From Sphingobacteriales bacterium (GTDB lineage Bacteria; Bacteroidota; Bacteroidia; Chitinophagales; UBA2359): a DNA stretch of 64,000 nucleotides. The stretch lies in assembly GCA_016718845.1 (NCBI GenBank), contig JADKCK010000106.1, forward strand, positions 1 to 64,000, given 5' to 3'. Every line of letters starts with the position of its first letter. The first letter of the stretch is position 1. Under the pieces are notes generated by a model. That model had not been told where the DNA came from, made no database searches, and saw only the letters and a list, made by a program, of their open reading frames with translations. Position numbers and translations under genes: made by a program. Below are positions 26,652-36,084 of this stretch, piece by piece.

Positions 26652-28244
26652 ATGCTCAACACCCAATTAGTAACCCTGTTAAAAAGCTTTTCTACCGCCG
26701 AGCTAGCCCAATTACGCCTTTTTGTGCAATCGCCGTTTTTTACTACCCTTAAGGATATGCCCTTATTGCTCGATTTTATTACCAATTTAATCGAACAAGA
26801 AAAGCAAAAAACACCCGTAGATACCGAAAACGAAACTCCCAAACAAAAATTACAACGACTAGAAGCCGAACAACAAGCCAACGAACAACATTATATTGAT
26901 GCTTATAACTACCTAAATCCCCAAAAAGCAACCAGCACCCCCAAAGAAGTAATTACTAAAAAAAATGCCGAATTGCTTAAGTTAGCCGAGCAATTTATTG
27001 AACATAATTATCTAAAAAAAGAAATATGCAATCGTAAATACGCAGCTAATATACTATTAGAACACTGCCTTGTGCATGGATTGAAAGATAAATTTAAGAA
27101 CGAGTATAAAAAAGTAGAGGCAGAAAGGGCAGAGATAACTACAAAAAATGCCCATTATCACTTCAAAAGCTTTGAACTTGCCGAAATTTTAGGGGCTTAT
27201 AATTCGCGTTTTGAGGATAAATACATGAGAGATGAACTTAAATTAGCACTGATAAACGAAGAATTAGACACTTTTTATTTGGCAGAAAAACTCGAGTATT
27301 TGTGCCATTGCCGAAACCGTATGCGTGCTGTAAATTTTAAATATGAATTAAACCTCGAAAAAGAACTGCTAAACTATCTGCCCCAAAGCCCGTATTTGCA
27401 AAAAACAGTAGTTAAAATATGGTACGATACCTTAATGTTACTCATCGACCCTACTAACCAAGCACTACACACACAACTCAAAAACAGTATTGTTGATGCT
27501 ACCAATTGTTTAATAGGCTCCGAAAAGAACACTATATTTGCTATTCTTGTCAATTCAATTAATCAGGCTTACCCAATCGGTCCCTACTCGCCTACCGATC
27601 GGTATGTGCAGTATTTTAATATATATAAATTACAGTCAGAAAATCCTGATGCATTGTATCTAGAGGGAAATTTAGATTTGAAGACGTTTCGTAATATAGG
27701 CATTGCAGCCATGCGCCTCAACGAGTTGGACTGGGCAGCCGAATTTATACACGAACACAAAGCCAAAATTTTGAACGGTAACAACGATAGCGAAGACACC
27801 TATTACTTATTACTTGCTGAAATTTCATTAAGTAAAAAAGAATACGAAAATGCACGAGATTTTTTACTAAAGATAAAAGGCGAAAATGTAGGACTTAAGA
27901 TAGATGAACGACGAGTGAGTCTAAAGGTATACTACGAATTGAATGAAGGTCTTTTTGATGTGACAGTTATTAATTTTAAAAAATTTTTAAAACTTAATAC
28001 AGACATTATAGAGGATAATTACAGAATACAAAACCAAAATTGCATAAATTTTGCTAAAACCTTATCCAAAATTAAAAACGAGGAGATTAGGTGGGGCGAA
28101 ACAACAAAATACCCAATGGCGTTTCTGAACGATTTAGAAGCCGAAATCAAAAACGAACCAATGGTATCGGACCGTTTTTGGCTGCTCGAAAAACTAGAAG
28201 GGCTAAAAACAGCACAAACGCTAAAAAATAATCGCCCCAGATAA
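26652..28244 (+). CDS. Uncharacterised helical protein, 530 residues
   Basis: I do not recognise a named family. The protein is soluble, has no signal peptide and appears almost entirely alpha-helical. An N-terminal part (MLNTQLVTLLKSFSTAELAQ, then LRLFVQSPFF) is followed by a charged coiled-coil-like stretch (about residues 55-85) and a long series of helix pairs that resemble degenerate TPRs (DTYYLLLAEISLSKKEYENA, RDFLLKIKGENV). Proteins of this outline are common in Saprospiria-like Bacteroidota. It is transcribed alone from the promoter at 26602. The start is the first ATG at a normal distance from the promoter. Confidence 0.75.
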   Translation: MLNTQLVTLLKSFSTAELAQLRLFVQSPFFTTLKDMPLLLDFITNLIEQEKQKTPVDTENETPKQKLQRLEAEQQANEQHYIDAYNYLNPQKATSTPKEVITKKNAELLKLAEQFIEHNYLKKEICNRKYAANILLEHCLVHGLKDKFKNEYKKVEAERAEITTKNAHYHFKSFELAEILGAYNSRFEDKYMRDELKLALINEELDTFYLAEKLEYLCHCRNRMRAVNFKYELNLEKELLNYLPQSPYLQKTVVKIWYDTLMLLIDPTNQALHTQLKNSIVDATNCLIGSEKNTIFAILVNSINQAYPIGPYSPTDRYVQYFNIYKLQSENPDALYLEGNLDLKTFRNIGIAAMRLNELDWAAEFIHEHKAKILNGNNDSEDTYYLLLAEISLSKKEYENARDFLLKIKGENVGLKIDERRVSLKVYYELNEGLFDVTVINFKKFLKLNTDIIEDNYRIQNQNCINFAKTLSKIKNEEIRWGETTKYPMAFLNDLEAEIKNEPMVSDRFWLLEKLEGLKTAQTLKNNRPR

Positions 28245-28284
28245 TTAAACACCCTTTTGTGCTTTACGGATAAAAAAATAATCG

Positions 28285-28293
28285 TACCTTTGC
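28285..28293 (+). promoter_or_regulatory. Promoter -7 box of sucD
   Basis: TACCTTTGC, 77 bp before the sucD ATG. Confidence 0.6.
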
Positions 28294-28370
28294 GGGCATA
28301 AGTACTTGGCTGCGACCTTAGGTCAAAACCATCTGCCCAAAAAATTTATAACAAACAATATAAGGCTAAA

Positions 28371-29264
28371 ATGAGCGTTTTAGTAAACAAACATTCTCGT
28401 GTAATAGTACAAGGCTTTACAGGCAACGAAGGCAGTTTTCATGCCTCGCAAATGATTGAATATGGCACCAACGTAGTAGGTGGCATTACACCCGGCAAAG
28501 GCGGCACCATGCACCTCGACCGCCCCGTGTTTAATACCGTATCCGATGCTGTAGCACAAGTAGGTGCCAACGTATCTATCATTTTTGTACCACCCCCCTT
28601 TGCCGCCGACGCCATTATGGAAGCCGCACAGGCAGGTATTGGCGTTATTATCTGTATAACCGAAGGTATACCGGTTCAGGACATGATTAAGGCTAAAACT
28701 TTTGTTAAAAGCCGCCCTAACTGCCGTTTGGTAGGGCCAAACTGTCCTGGCGTAATGACACCCGGCGAAGCCAAAGTAGGCATCATGCCCGGCTTTATTC
28801 ACCGCCCTGGCACCATCGGCATTGTGTCGCGCTCGGGTACACTTACCTACGAAGCCGTAGACCAAGTAACCAAAGCAGGCTTGGGGCAATCAACTTGTAT
28901 AGGTATAGGCGGCGACCCCATCATTGGCACAACAACCCTCGAGGCAGTACAACTACTAATGGCAGACCCCGACACCGAAGGCATTATAATGATAGGCGAA
29001 ATTGGCGGTAGCATGGAAGCCGAAGCCGCCTACTGGATAAAAGAACACGGCACAAAACCCGTAGTAGGCTTTATTGCCGGGCAAACCGCACCAGCCGGAC
29101 GTACCATGGGACACGCCGGAGCTATTGTTGGCGGAGCCGAAGATACCGCCGCTGCTAAAATGGAAATTATGCGCAAATGCGGTATATTTGTTGTCGAAAC
29201 ACCTGCTATTATAGGTACTACTATGTTAGAAGCACTTAATAGTAAAAAAATTAAAAGCAACTAA
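28371..29264 (+). CDS. sucD: Succinyl-CoA synthetase (ADP-forming) subunit alpha
   Basis: The 297-residue alpha subunit of the citric-acid-cycle enzyme that interconverts succinyl-CoA and succinate with formation of ATP or GTP; it acts with the beta subunit SucC, which is not in this window. The CoA-binding fold is at the N terminus (VIVQGFTGNEGSFHASQMI, GGITPGKGGTMH). The ligase domain follows (LVGPNCPGVMTPGE, GIVSRSGTLTYEA, GIGGDPIIGT). The phosphorylated histidine is in GRTMGHAGAIV near residue 245. Length is standard (about 290). It is monocistronic, with its own promoter and a strong terminator at 29291. Confidence 0.95.
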   Translation: MSVLVNKHSRVIVQGFTGNEGSFHASQMIEYGTNVVGGITPGKGGTMHLDRPVFNTVSDAVAQVGANVSIIFVPPPFAADAIMEAAQAGIGVIICITEGIPVQDMIKAKTFVKSRPNCRLVGPNCPGVMTPGEAKVGIMPGFIHRPGTIGIVSRSGTLTYEAVDQVTKAGLGQSTCIGIGGDPIIGTTTLEAVQLLMADPDTEGIIMIGEIGGSMEAEAAYWIKEHGTKPVVGFIAGQTAPAGRTMGHAGAIVGGAEDTAAAKMEIMRKCGIFVVETPAIIGTTMLEALNSKKIKSN

Positions 29265-29290
29265 TATAATAATACGTACACGAAACGCTA

Positions 29291-29330
29291 ATTTAGCTCA
29301 TCAAACAAATTATTTGATGAGCTAAATTTT
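29291..29330 (+). terminator. Terminator of sucD
   Basis: ATTTAGCTCATCAAA pairs perfectly with TTTGATGAGCTAAAT, followed by TTTT; 26 bp after the stop codon. Confidence 0.85.
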
Positions 29331-29403
29331 TGCTTATTTACTTGTATGTTTGTGGCGCTATTTTGCTTATTTGGGGATGGTTTTATAGAGCTATATTATT
29401 GCT

Positions 29404-29520
29404 AGCACCTACAAAATAACCTATTTATTGAACAATTTGTTGCTCAACAAACAAATAAACCACCGTCATTATCTTAAATCACCATTATCCTAGATTTTTT
29501 GTTTAGATTTTGATTTTATA
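29404..29520. repeat. Dispersed intergenic repeat, copy 1
   Basis: This stretch between sucD and fabG shares long segments with 36085-36195: AGCACCTNCAAAATA near the start, then CAACAAACAAA, and CATTATCCTAGATTTTTTG followed by TTTAGATTT at the end. No coding potential was seen. Nothing else is evident between 29331 and the fabG start. Confidence 0.6.
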
Positions 29521-29677
29521 AGTTAATCTTTTCTAAAATCTCCACCGCGCCTCCTGTAACATCAGCTACAAAATAATCGGTCAATATATCTCCCCCAAAA
29601 CTTTAAGTACAGCAGCAAAAAAAGTTTGGTTATTAAATTACTACTTATAATTTACAGTTTATAATTTACAATTAAAG

Positions 29678-30430
29678 ATGAAATTATTATCAAAAAAAGT
29701 AGCCATAGTTACTGGTGGCTCGCGCGGTATAGGCAAAGCAATTGTTGAGCGTTTGGCAGCACACGGAGCCTCGGTGGTATTTACGTATCACTCGTCGGCA
29801 GCAAAAGCAAACGAATTAGTGGCAAACTTGAGCGAACAATACCCCGAACAAAGTTTCAAAGCCTATCAATCCGATGCATCGGTATTTGAGCAAGCAGCCG
29901 ACTTAGTAAACAATGTAGTAAAAGAATTTGGCACCATAGATATATTGGTTAACAATGCCGGCATTGCCCGCGATAACCTACTACTACGCATGACCGAAAC
30001 CCAATGGGACGATGTGCTGTCGAACAACCTAAAATCGGTTTTTAACCTAAGTAAGCACGTTGCCAAACCTATGCTAAAACAACGCTCGGGTAGCATTATC
30101 AATATTACCTCTATTATAGGCTTAAAAGGCAATGCAGGGCAAGCCAACTATGCCGCCTCAAAAGCAGGTATTGTGGGCTTTACAAAATCGGTTGCCCAAG
30201 AGTTAGGCTCGCGCAATATACGCTGCAACGCCATTGCCCCCGGCTACATCGAAACCGACATGACCGACAACCTAGGCGAAGGCATCAAAGAATCGTTTGT
30301 AGAAAATATCCCTATGAAACGATTTGGTAAAGCCACCGAAGTAGCCGATGCCGTAGTATTTTTAGCATCAGACATGGCAGCCTATATATCGGGGCAAACC
30401 TTAAGTGTGTGCGGCGCTTTGACTATGTAA
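29678..30430 (+). CDS. fabG: 3-oxoacyl-ACP reductase FabG
   Basis: A 250-residue classical short-chain dehydrogenase. It reduces 3-oxoacyl-ACP to 3-hydroxyacyl-ACP with NADPH in fatty-acid elongation. The cofactor motif TGGSRGIGKA lies at residues 12-21 and NNAG near 90. The catalytic Ser (NITSIIG), Tyr and Lys (YAASK) are all present. The C-terminal GQTLSVCGALTM replaces the usual GQTLxVDGGMxM, a small oddity. Close to the family's 244-250 residues. It stands alone between sucD and mltD, with a terminator at 30503. Confidence 0.9.
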   Translation: MKLLSKKVAIVTGGSRGIGKAIVERLAAHGASVVFTYHSSAAKANELVANLSEQYPEQSFKAYQSDASVFEQAADLVNNVVKEFGTIDILVNNAGIARDNLLLRMTETQWDDVLSNNLKSVFNLSKHVAKPMLKQRSGSIINITSIIGLKGNAGQANYAASKAGIVGFTKSVAQELGSRNIRCNAIAPGYIETDMTDNLGEGIKESFVENIPMKRFGKATEVADAVVFLASDMAAYISGQTLSVCGALTM

Positions 30431-30502
30431 TATTGTCATCTAATTGCCATAAATGGTATGTTTATAGTGCATGTTTTTATTTTGTACCTAGTTATCTCCA
30501 AA

Positions 30503-30545
30503 TTGTACGCCAAAGGATTGTTATACCTTTGGCGTACAAACTTTT
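30503..30545 (+). terminator. Terminator of fabG
   Basis: TTGTACGCCAAAGG pairs with CCTTTGGCGTACAA and is followed by CTTTTTT. The rest of the 30546-30801 gap is AT-rich and shows no gene. Confidence 0.8.
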
Positions 30546-30801
30546 TTGGACACCAAACAATAGGTATAAAGTAGCAGTATACTGCAAAAATAAGATTCGG
30601 TCACACTTTTTTTGCTTTTTTTTGAAAAAAACACACATTTTTTTTTAAATAAATTATTTGGCTTCAAAAAAAGCTATATAGACTGATTATCAACGCTTTA
30701 CGAATAGTCATGACTAAAATTTAATTGCCTAATATACACTACTATCCATTAATCACTTTCTGTTTCAAAGTAAAAAAAGATACAACCTCAGTAACTATTC
30801 G

Positions 30802-30810
30802 TACCTTTGC
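30802..30810 (+). promoter_or_regulatory. Promoter -7 box of the lytic transglycosylase gene
   Basis: TACCTTTGC, about 145 bp before the ATG, implying a long leader. Confidence 0.5.
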
Positions 30811-30955
30811 ATTGCATTAGGTACTTTTCGGGTTTATTTAGAAGCGATTACAACACCATATTACCGTTAGTTTCGCCCTTTCGGTAGCATTATCAACAAC
30901 ATTTTTTGTCAAAAAAGTGTTTATTTTTTCACTGTTTTATCAACAACCCGTTGCT

Positions 30956-32527
30956 ATGAAATCAGGTATACGTTCTTTTATATTTACGACTCTCTTGGGT
31001 CTTATTAACCCATTTAACTCTCAAGCTCAACAATACGATGCATCTGTTGTAGATTTGCTATCCGATGTTGGGGTATTTGAAACCACAAACGATGAATTAT
31101 TATCGACAGAAATAGTCGAAATGCCACTTTCTAATCCCATTGTTTCTACGCCACTTGCTCCCATTCCGCTATTATCCAATCCGTTGGATCCTTCCTACAC
31201 CGACCGAGAATATCAGTACAAACTCTCCTTAATTCGCTCGGCTGTTCCATTAACTTACAATGCCTTAGTTCGGTCGTACATCGAAACCTACACGGTTCGT
31301 CATCGCTCCTCATCCGAAGAAATTTTAGGCTTAAGTACCATCTACTTTCCTATCTTTGAGCGCTACCTGCTCGAATACAATTTACCCACAGAACTTAAAT
31401 ACTTAGCCATTCCCGAATCTGGCTTGCTTAATAACCGATTCTCGTCGGCAGGTGCGGCAGGTTTGTGGCAACTAATGCCCAATACCGCCCGCAACTTTGG
31501 CTTAACCGTCAACGACCAAATTGACGAGCGTCTCGACCCTTATCGCTCGTCGGAGGCAGCAGCAAAGTACCTAAAAATGTTGTACAACAAATACCACGAT
31601 TGGACCTTGGTAATTGCAGCCTATAATTGTGGAGATAACGCCCTTGACCAAGCTATTAAAAAAGCAGGTGGTGTGCGCGATTTTTGGGCAATTACCGATT
31701 TTTTACCGCGCGAAACCCGCTCGTATGTACCCCTTTTTATTGCTTGTAGCTACTGGACAAACTACTATTTCGACCACTACCTTAATTTCCGAAAACCCGA
31801 AAATCCGTATCTGTATAGTAGCTCTGATGTCGTAAATGTTAAAGGTGGCTTATCGTTGCAAACCGTTGCTCAATATACCGGCGTAAAAATAGAGCAATTA
31901 GTGCAACTTAATCCAGCCCTACGACAAAAAGTAGTGCCTGCTAACTACAATACCTATCAACTACGTCTGCCCCTTACCGAAGTCTTTGCTTTCCAAAACT
32001 TTCAGGAGGCAATGTATGCTTTTCAGCAAACCAACCCACTGCAGCTAATAACCACCACCGATACTAAAATTGCCGATAAACCTACCGCAAAAATAACCGA
32101 CAAAGCAGTAACTGTAAATTATACAGTAAAAGATGGTGATGTGCTAGGGCATATAGCCGATTGGTACGACTGTAACTCGAGCGACCTAAAACGTTGGAAC
32201 AACCTAAAAGGAGATGTTTTGCAAAAAGGAGATAAATTGATAATATATGTAAAGCAAAGCCAATTAGCTAAATACAAAACCATCAATACCAATTCGTTTG
32301 CTACCAATCAACGCATCGATAAAACAAAAGATGCACAAACTACCAGCAAAAAAACACCCGCTAATAGTGTAGCCCTACAAACTTATACGGTAAAAAAAGG
32401 CGACACCTTGTCCGAAATAGTCCAGAAATTTCCTAAAAATAGCATCAAAGATATCCAACGTTTAAATAACCTTAAAGATAAAGACAGCGTTGCTCCTGGG
32501 CAAAAACTGAAAATTAAAGTAGGCTAA
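30956..32527 (+). CDS. MltD-like lytic transglycosylase with two LysM domains
   Basis: A 523-residue exported cell-wall enzyme that cleaves the MurNAc-GlcNAc bond of peptidoglycan. The signal peptide is MKSGIRSFIFTTLLG...SQAQ. The SLT domain spans about residues 125-270: the catalytic Glu is in YLAIPESGL, followed by SSAGAAGLWQLMPNTAR and VIAAYNCG. Two LysM domains bind glycan: about 385-430 (YTVKDGDVLGHIADWYDCNS) and 475-523 (YTVKKGDTLSEIVQKFPKNS). The ATG at 30956 is chosen because it begins the signal peptide directly; the frame extends 13 codons upstream. Monocistronic, with a terminator at 32557. Confidence 0.9.
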   Translation: MKSGIRSFIFTTLLGLINPFNSQAQQYDASVVDLLSDVGVFETTNDELLSTEIVEMPLSNPIVSTPLAPIPLLSNPLDPSYTDREYQYKLSLIRSAVPLTYNALVRSYIETYTVRHRSSSEEILGLSTIYFPIFERYLLEYNLPTELKYLAIPESGLLNNRFSSAGAAGLWQLMPNTARNFGLTVNDQIDERLDPYRSSEAAAKYLKMLYNKYHDWTLVIAAYNCGDNALDQAIKKAGGVRDFWAITDFLPRETRSYVPLFIACSYWTNYYFDHYLNFRKPENPYLYSSSDVVNVKGGLSLQTVAQYTGVKIEQLVQLNPALRQKVVPANYNTYQLRLPLTEVFAFQNFQEAMYAFQQTNPLQLITTTDTKIADKPTAKITDKAVTVNYTVKDGDVLGHIADWYDCNSSDLKRWNNLKGDVLQKGDKLIIYVKQSQLAKYKTINTNSFATNQRIDKTKDAQTTSKKTPANSVALQTYTVKKGDTLSEIVQKFPKNSIKDIQRLNNLKDKDSVAPGQKLKIKVG

Positions 32528-32556
32528 ACTAACTTTAATTGATGCCATTAGTAAAA

Positions 32557-32592
32557 AAAACAGTACTGCCAGATGTGGCAGTACTGTTTTTC
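32557..32592 (+). terminator. Terminator of the lytic transglycosylase gene
   Basis: AAAACAGTACTGCCA pairs with TGGCAGTACTGTTTT around GATG; 30 bp after the stop. The remaining gap to 32753 is AT-rich, with nothing else seen. Confidence 0.85.
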
Positions 32593-32753
32593 TTTGTTCA
32601 AACAATGATATTTTTGTTTTATTTGAATGTGATTTTGTTTTTTTTAAGCTAATTTTAGTTTTAGCATTTCAATAAATTGGCATTTTATTAAGGCAAAGTT
32701 AAAAAAAAAGTGAACAGAATAGTAAAAAATGCAAAAAGTAAGTTTAGTTGATG

Positions 32754-32761
32754 TATCTTTG
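32754..32761 (+). promoter_or_regulatory. Promoter -7 box of the LRR gene
   Basis: TATCTTTG, 128 bp before the ATG at 32890. Confidence 0.5.
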
Positions 32762-32889
32762 TGCTCAAAACAACAAAATAGTAAATTTACCTTCTTTTTT
32801 AGCCCAAAACAACATTTTTTTGCTTGGGTAAAATGGGTAATAAATGGCTATGAAAACATGTATGAAATTTAAACAAAAACAAAACAACA

Positions 32890-33579
32890 ATGAACTATGA
32901 AGTTATAAATGGGGTTTTAAACCTAAACAGCAAGGGTTTAACCGAAGTGCCAGACGAAGTTTGGGAATTGAAAAACGTAAAAACGCTGGTGTTAAACAAC
33001 AATCAACTAACAACAGTATCGCCAGGTATAGCTAATTTAGGCAACAGCTTAACCCGATTGTACTTAACCGGAAATAAATTGCTTAGCCTGCCACCCGAAA
33101 TAAAAGAACTAAGCAATTTGGTAGAGTTATACTTAAACCATAACCAATTAACCACCTTACCCAACGAAATTTGGCAGCTAGAAAGCTTACAAATCCTCGA
33201 TTTAAGCCAAAATCCACTGGGGCAACTACCACCACAAATAGAAAATTTAGCCGACAGCCTTACCCAACTATGCCTAACCGAAACTAAATTGCTTACCTTG
33301 CCCACCGAAATAGGTAAATTACACAATTTAACCAAATTGCAGCTAAACAATAACAAACTAACCGAACTACCCAACGAGTTTTGGCAGCTAAATAATTTAG
33401 TAAACCTAGATATACGCAAAAATAAACTAACCTATATATCGCCACAAATAGCTAATTTAAGAGACAACTTAAAAGAGTTACTATTGGCAGGTAATAAACT
33501 AAATTTACCTTTTAAACCCGTACAGTTTACTACAGGAACGGTTATCAAAAAAATGATTGCCCATTTCGAGCATTTTTAA
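32890..33579 (+). CDS. Leucine-rich repeat protein, 229 residues
   Basis: A small cytoplasmic LRR protein with no signal peptide or membrane segment. From residue 10 to about 210 it is made of 22-24 residue repeats (LxxLxLxxNxLtxLPxEIxxL). About eight can be followed, for example LVLNNNQLTTVSPGIANL, LYLTGNKLLSLPPEIKEL and LQLNNNKLTELPNEFWQL. Such repeats form curved protein-binding surfaces; in Bacteroidota they are often attached to Roc GTPase or kinase domains, but none is present. A partner-binding role is the most that can be inferred. Terminates at TAA with no obvious hairpin after it. Confidence 0.85.
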   Translation: MNYEVINGVLNLNSKGLTEVPDEVWELKNVKTLVLNNNQLTTVSPGIANLGNSLTRLYLTGNKLLSLPPEIKELSNLVELYLNHNQLTTLPNEIWQLESLQILDLSQNPLGQLPPQIENLADSLTQLCLTETKLLTLPTEIGKLHNLTKLQLNNNKLTELPNEFWQLNNLVNLDIRKNKLTYISPQIANLRDNLKELLLAGNKLNLPFKPVQFTTGTVIKKMIAHFEHF

Positions 33580-33766
33580 ATATTGCTAAAAAAAAACCCT
33601 AATCTGAAAATAATATTGCAAAACTAACATGTCATATGCGAATGAAAAAACAGAAAAAATAAACAGTTTTACGCACGTTTCGCTCCTTTTTTGTAATCAC
33701 TTGATTGTAAAAAGATAATATAGCTTTTTTGTGTAAATCTTATGAATGTTTTTTTCTGTAAAATTC

Positions 33767-33940
33767 CTGCTTCTAACGGATTGTGTGGTTTTAAATTTAG
33801 CCGTTTTTTCTTGAAATAATGGGCTTGCCAACAGTTTGTATGAATTTTAAAAAGTGATGTAGGTATTTAAATCTTGTCAATCCTGCAATCCTGTTGACTA
33901 AATTTTGTTTTTGTGTAAAGTCTAAATTGCGTTTAACTTA
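33767..33940. repeat. 165-bp direct repeat, copy 1
   Basis: Begins TGCTTCTAACGGATTGTGTG and includes TTTAGCCGTTTTTTCTTG, CAGTTTGTATGAATTTTAAA and AATCTTGTCAATCCTG. The same series occurs at 34067-34230 with small indels. Confidence 0.75.
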
Positions 33941-34066
33941 CGCCATTGCTTTTAGTTCAGGAACGTGGTGTTGCCATTGGTATTGTGGTGGTGTAGGAGC
34001 AGCCTCTTGTGGCGTTTTGACAGGATTACAAGATTAACAAGATTTGATTTTTATTCTTCCTGCTTC

Positions 34067-34230
34067 TAACGGATTGTGTGGTTTTAAATTTAGCCGTTTT
34101 TCTTGAAATAATGGGCTGCCACAGTTTGTATGAATTTTAAAGGGTGATGTAGGTATTTAAATCTTGTCAATCCTGCATCCTGTTGACTAAATTTTTTTGT
34201 GTAAAGTCTAATTGCGTTTAACTTTTACCG
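34067..34230. repeat. 165-bp direct repeat, copy 2
   Basis: Same order of motifs as copy 1, about 300 bp downstream. It is preceded by the inverted REP-like motif CAGGATTACAAGATTAACAA at 34021-34040. Confidence 0.75.
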
Positions 34231-34801
34231 ACGCCAAAATGATAAGCAATCCGAAATCAGCTTTTAGTTCAAGAATACGTGTTGTTGATCCTTTGTAGTG
34301 TAGGGTGGGGTATAAACACAATATTATTTGGTTAGTTCTTCGTGTTGCGTGTTTTGACAGGATTACAAGATTAACAAGATTTGATTTTTATTCTTTCTGC
34401 TTCTAATGGATTATGTGGTTTGAGTTTCAAAGTTTATTTTCGGGTTGAAATGCAGCTAAATGAAGCAATTTTATCAAATAAATACTCAAAACTTGAACTA
34501 TCTTTGCTAAAAAACGAAAATTAAGTTATTTGCCCCCAAATACAGGTACTTTGAGTTGCAAACCACACAATCCGTTAGAAACAGTAAAATTCTAATTACC
34601 AAACCTTTTTGAAAAATTCGCTAAAAGGAGGAGTCCTATTTTTAAGATTATTGGCTACACTTAGTAGCCATTCAATCTAATAGTGTTGGGCAAAAGCGGC
34701 ATTTTAGCTCCTCATTAGGAGACGTAAAAATGCTATTTTTGAATACAGCTAGCCATCGAGTAATTATATATATAATATATTTTTACATCTCTATCGTTTA
34801 C

Positions 34802-34845
34802 AAAAATATCCGCAGTTGGTACTAAACCAACTGCGGATATTTTGT
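34802..34845 (-). terminator. Terminator of the homocysteine methyltransferase gene
   Basis: AAAATATCCGCAGTTGG and CCAACTGCGGATATTTT pair perfectly around a 7-nt loop, immediately after the stop codon on the minus strand. Confidence 0.85.
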
Positions 34846-34849
34846 TGCT

Positions 34850-35890
34850 TTATACCGTTTCTAAAACGGGTAATGGGCGTGGCAGACAATGCTGCATGTG
34901 TTGTGCTATGTGGCGTATGTGGTTGGGTGTTGTGCCGCAACAGCCGCCCACAATATTTACAAGATGATCGTTTGCAAAGGTTTCTATGATGTGGCACATG
35001 TGTTCGGGTGTTTCGTCGTAGCCACCAAAGGCGTTTGGCAAGCCTGCATTGGGGTAGCAGCTAATATAACAAGTAGCTATTTTGGACAGTTCGGCTAAGT
35101 ACGGACGCATTTCTTCGGCTCCTAATGCACAATTTAGCCCAACGCTAAACAAAGGCGCGTGGCTAATAGAGTTGTAAAATGCCTCGACGGTTTGCCCCGA
35201 TAGGGTACGCCCACTTTGGTCAGTTATAGTAAACGACAACATAATGGGCAATTTGTTGCCTGTATCCTCAAACAAATCGAGTACGGCATAAAGTGCAGCC
35301 TTGCAATTTAGTGTGTCGAAAACCGTTTCTATCAAAAAAATATCGGCTCCGCCATCCATCAAACCACGTGCTTGCTCGTAGTAGGCATTGCGTATTTGGT
35401 CGAAGGTAACGCTGCGGTAAGCAGGGCGGTTAACATCGGGCGATAGCGATAAGGTTTGATTAGTAGGTCCAAAGGCACCTGCCACAAAACGCGGTTTAGC
35501 GTTTGGGTGTTTTAACATAAACTCGGCAACGGCTTCTTTGGCAATTTGGGCAGCGGCTCGGTTTATGTCGTATGATAGGTGTTGGAGTTGATAATCAGCT
35601 TGCGAAATAGCTTGAGCGTTAAAAGTATTGGTTTCGATGATGTCGGCACCTGCTTCTAAATATTGCGTATGTATTTCTTTGATGATATGGGGCTGTGTTA
35701 AACAAAGTAAATCGTTGTTGCCTTTTACATCAATGGGGTGGTTGGGCGGTATTAGGTTTCCGCGAAACTGAGATTCGGTAAGGCGGTAGCCCTGTATAAG
35801 GCTGCCCATTGCCCCATCTATCACTAAAATACGATTTTGCACGGCTTGGTGCAGTGCCAAACTTATGTTGGCGTGTTGGTTGTTTTGCAT
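34850..35890 (-). CDS. Homocysteine S-methyltransferase (MetH N-terminal domain type)
   Basis: A 346-residue stand-alone domain equivalent to the N-terminal third of cobalamin-dependent methionine synthase. It binds and activates homocysteine on zinc for methyl transfer. ILVIDGAMGSLIQGY near residue 20 and ADIIETNTFNAQ near 88 are family motifs. The zinc ligands are the Cys of VGLNCALGAEE and the Cys pair of IVGGCCGTTP. In several Bacteroidota MetH is split into this domain and a separate folate/B12 part; no partner is seen within this window. The ATG at 35890 is chosen because the longer frame needs a GTG and lacks homology. Promoter box TATCTTTGC lies at 36000-36008. Confidence 0.85.
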   Translation of the reverse strand: MQNNQHANISLALHQAVQNRILVIDGAMGSLIQGYRLTESQFRGNLIPPNHPIDVKGNNDLLCLTQPHIIKEIHTQYLEAGADIIETNTFNAQAISQADYQLQHLSYDINRAAAQIAKEAVAEFMLKHPNAKPRFVAGAFGPTNQTLSLSPDVNRPAYRSVTFDQIRNAYYEQARGLMDGGADIFLIETVFDTLNCKAALYAVLDLFEDTGNKLPIMLSFTITDQSGRTLSGQTVEAFYNSISHAPLFSVGLNCALGAEEMRPYLAELSKIATCYISCYPNAGLPNAFGGYDETPEHMCHIIETFANDHLVNIVGGCCGTTPNHIRHIAQHMQHCLPRPLPVLETV

Positions 35891-35999
35891 GTTTCTTATT
35901 AGTTTAGGTGGATAAATGCACACAGATAAACAATAAGTAAATCCGTCTGTATGCGGTATTTATGTGTTGATAAAAGCACTATCTGGTACTTTTAATGCC

Positions 36000-36008
36000 G
36001 CAAAGATA
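36000..36008 (-). promoter_or_regulatory. Promoter -7 box of the homocysteine methyltransferase gene
   Basis: TATCTTTGC on the minus strand, 110 bp before the ATG. Further upstream it carries ATTATCGCCCAAAAG, resembling the upstream part of the peptide-array promoters. Confidence 0.55.
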
Positions 36009-36084
36009 CAAACAAAATGCGGTTAAAATGCCTTTTGGGCGATAATGATTGTACAATAGTTTTTCTTTCCGCTAATTATCGTTA

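Larger units (their letters stand above)
33580..34790. other. Long non-coding region with nested repeats
   Basis: About 1.2 kb with no gene. It contains two direct copies of a block of about 165 bp (33767-33940 and 34067-34230), a partial third (about 34398) and an inverted fragment (34560-34584). Palindromic CAGGATTACAAGATTAACAA motifs on either strand also occur (33875, 34020, 34140, 34355). It looks like remains of small mobile or REP-type elements. Confidence 0.6.

Noticed and set aside
28380..28889. 169-residue minus-strand ORF opposite sucD
   Set aside because: Antisense shadow of a strongly supported gene.
30409..30648. 79-residue ORF after fabG
   Set aside because: It spans the fabG terminator and encodes an unstructured, Phe-rich string.
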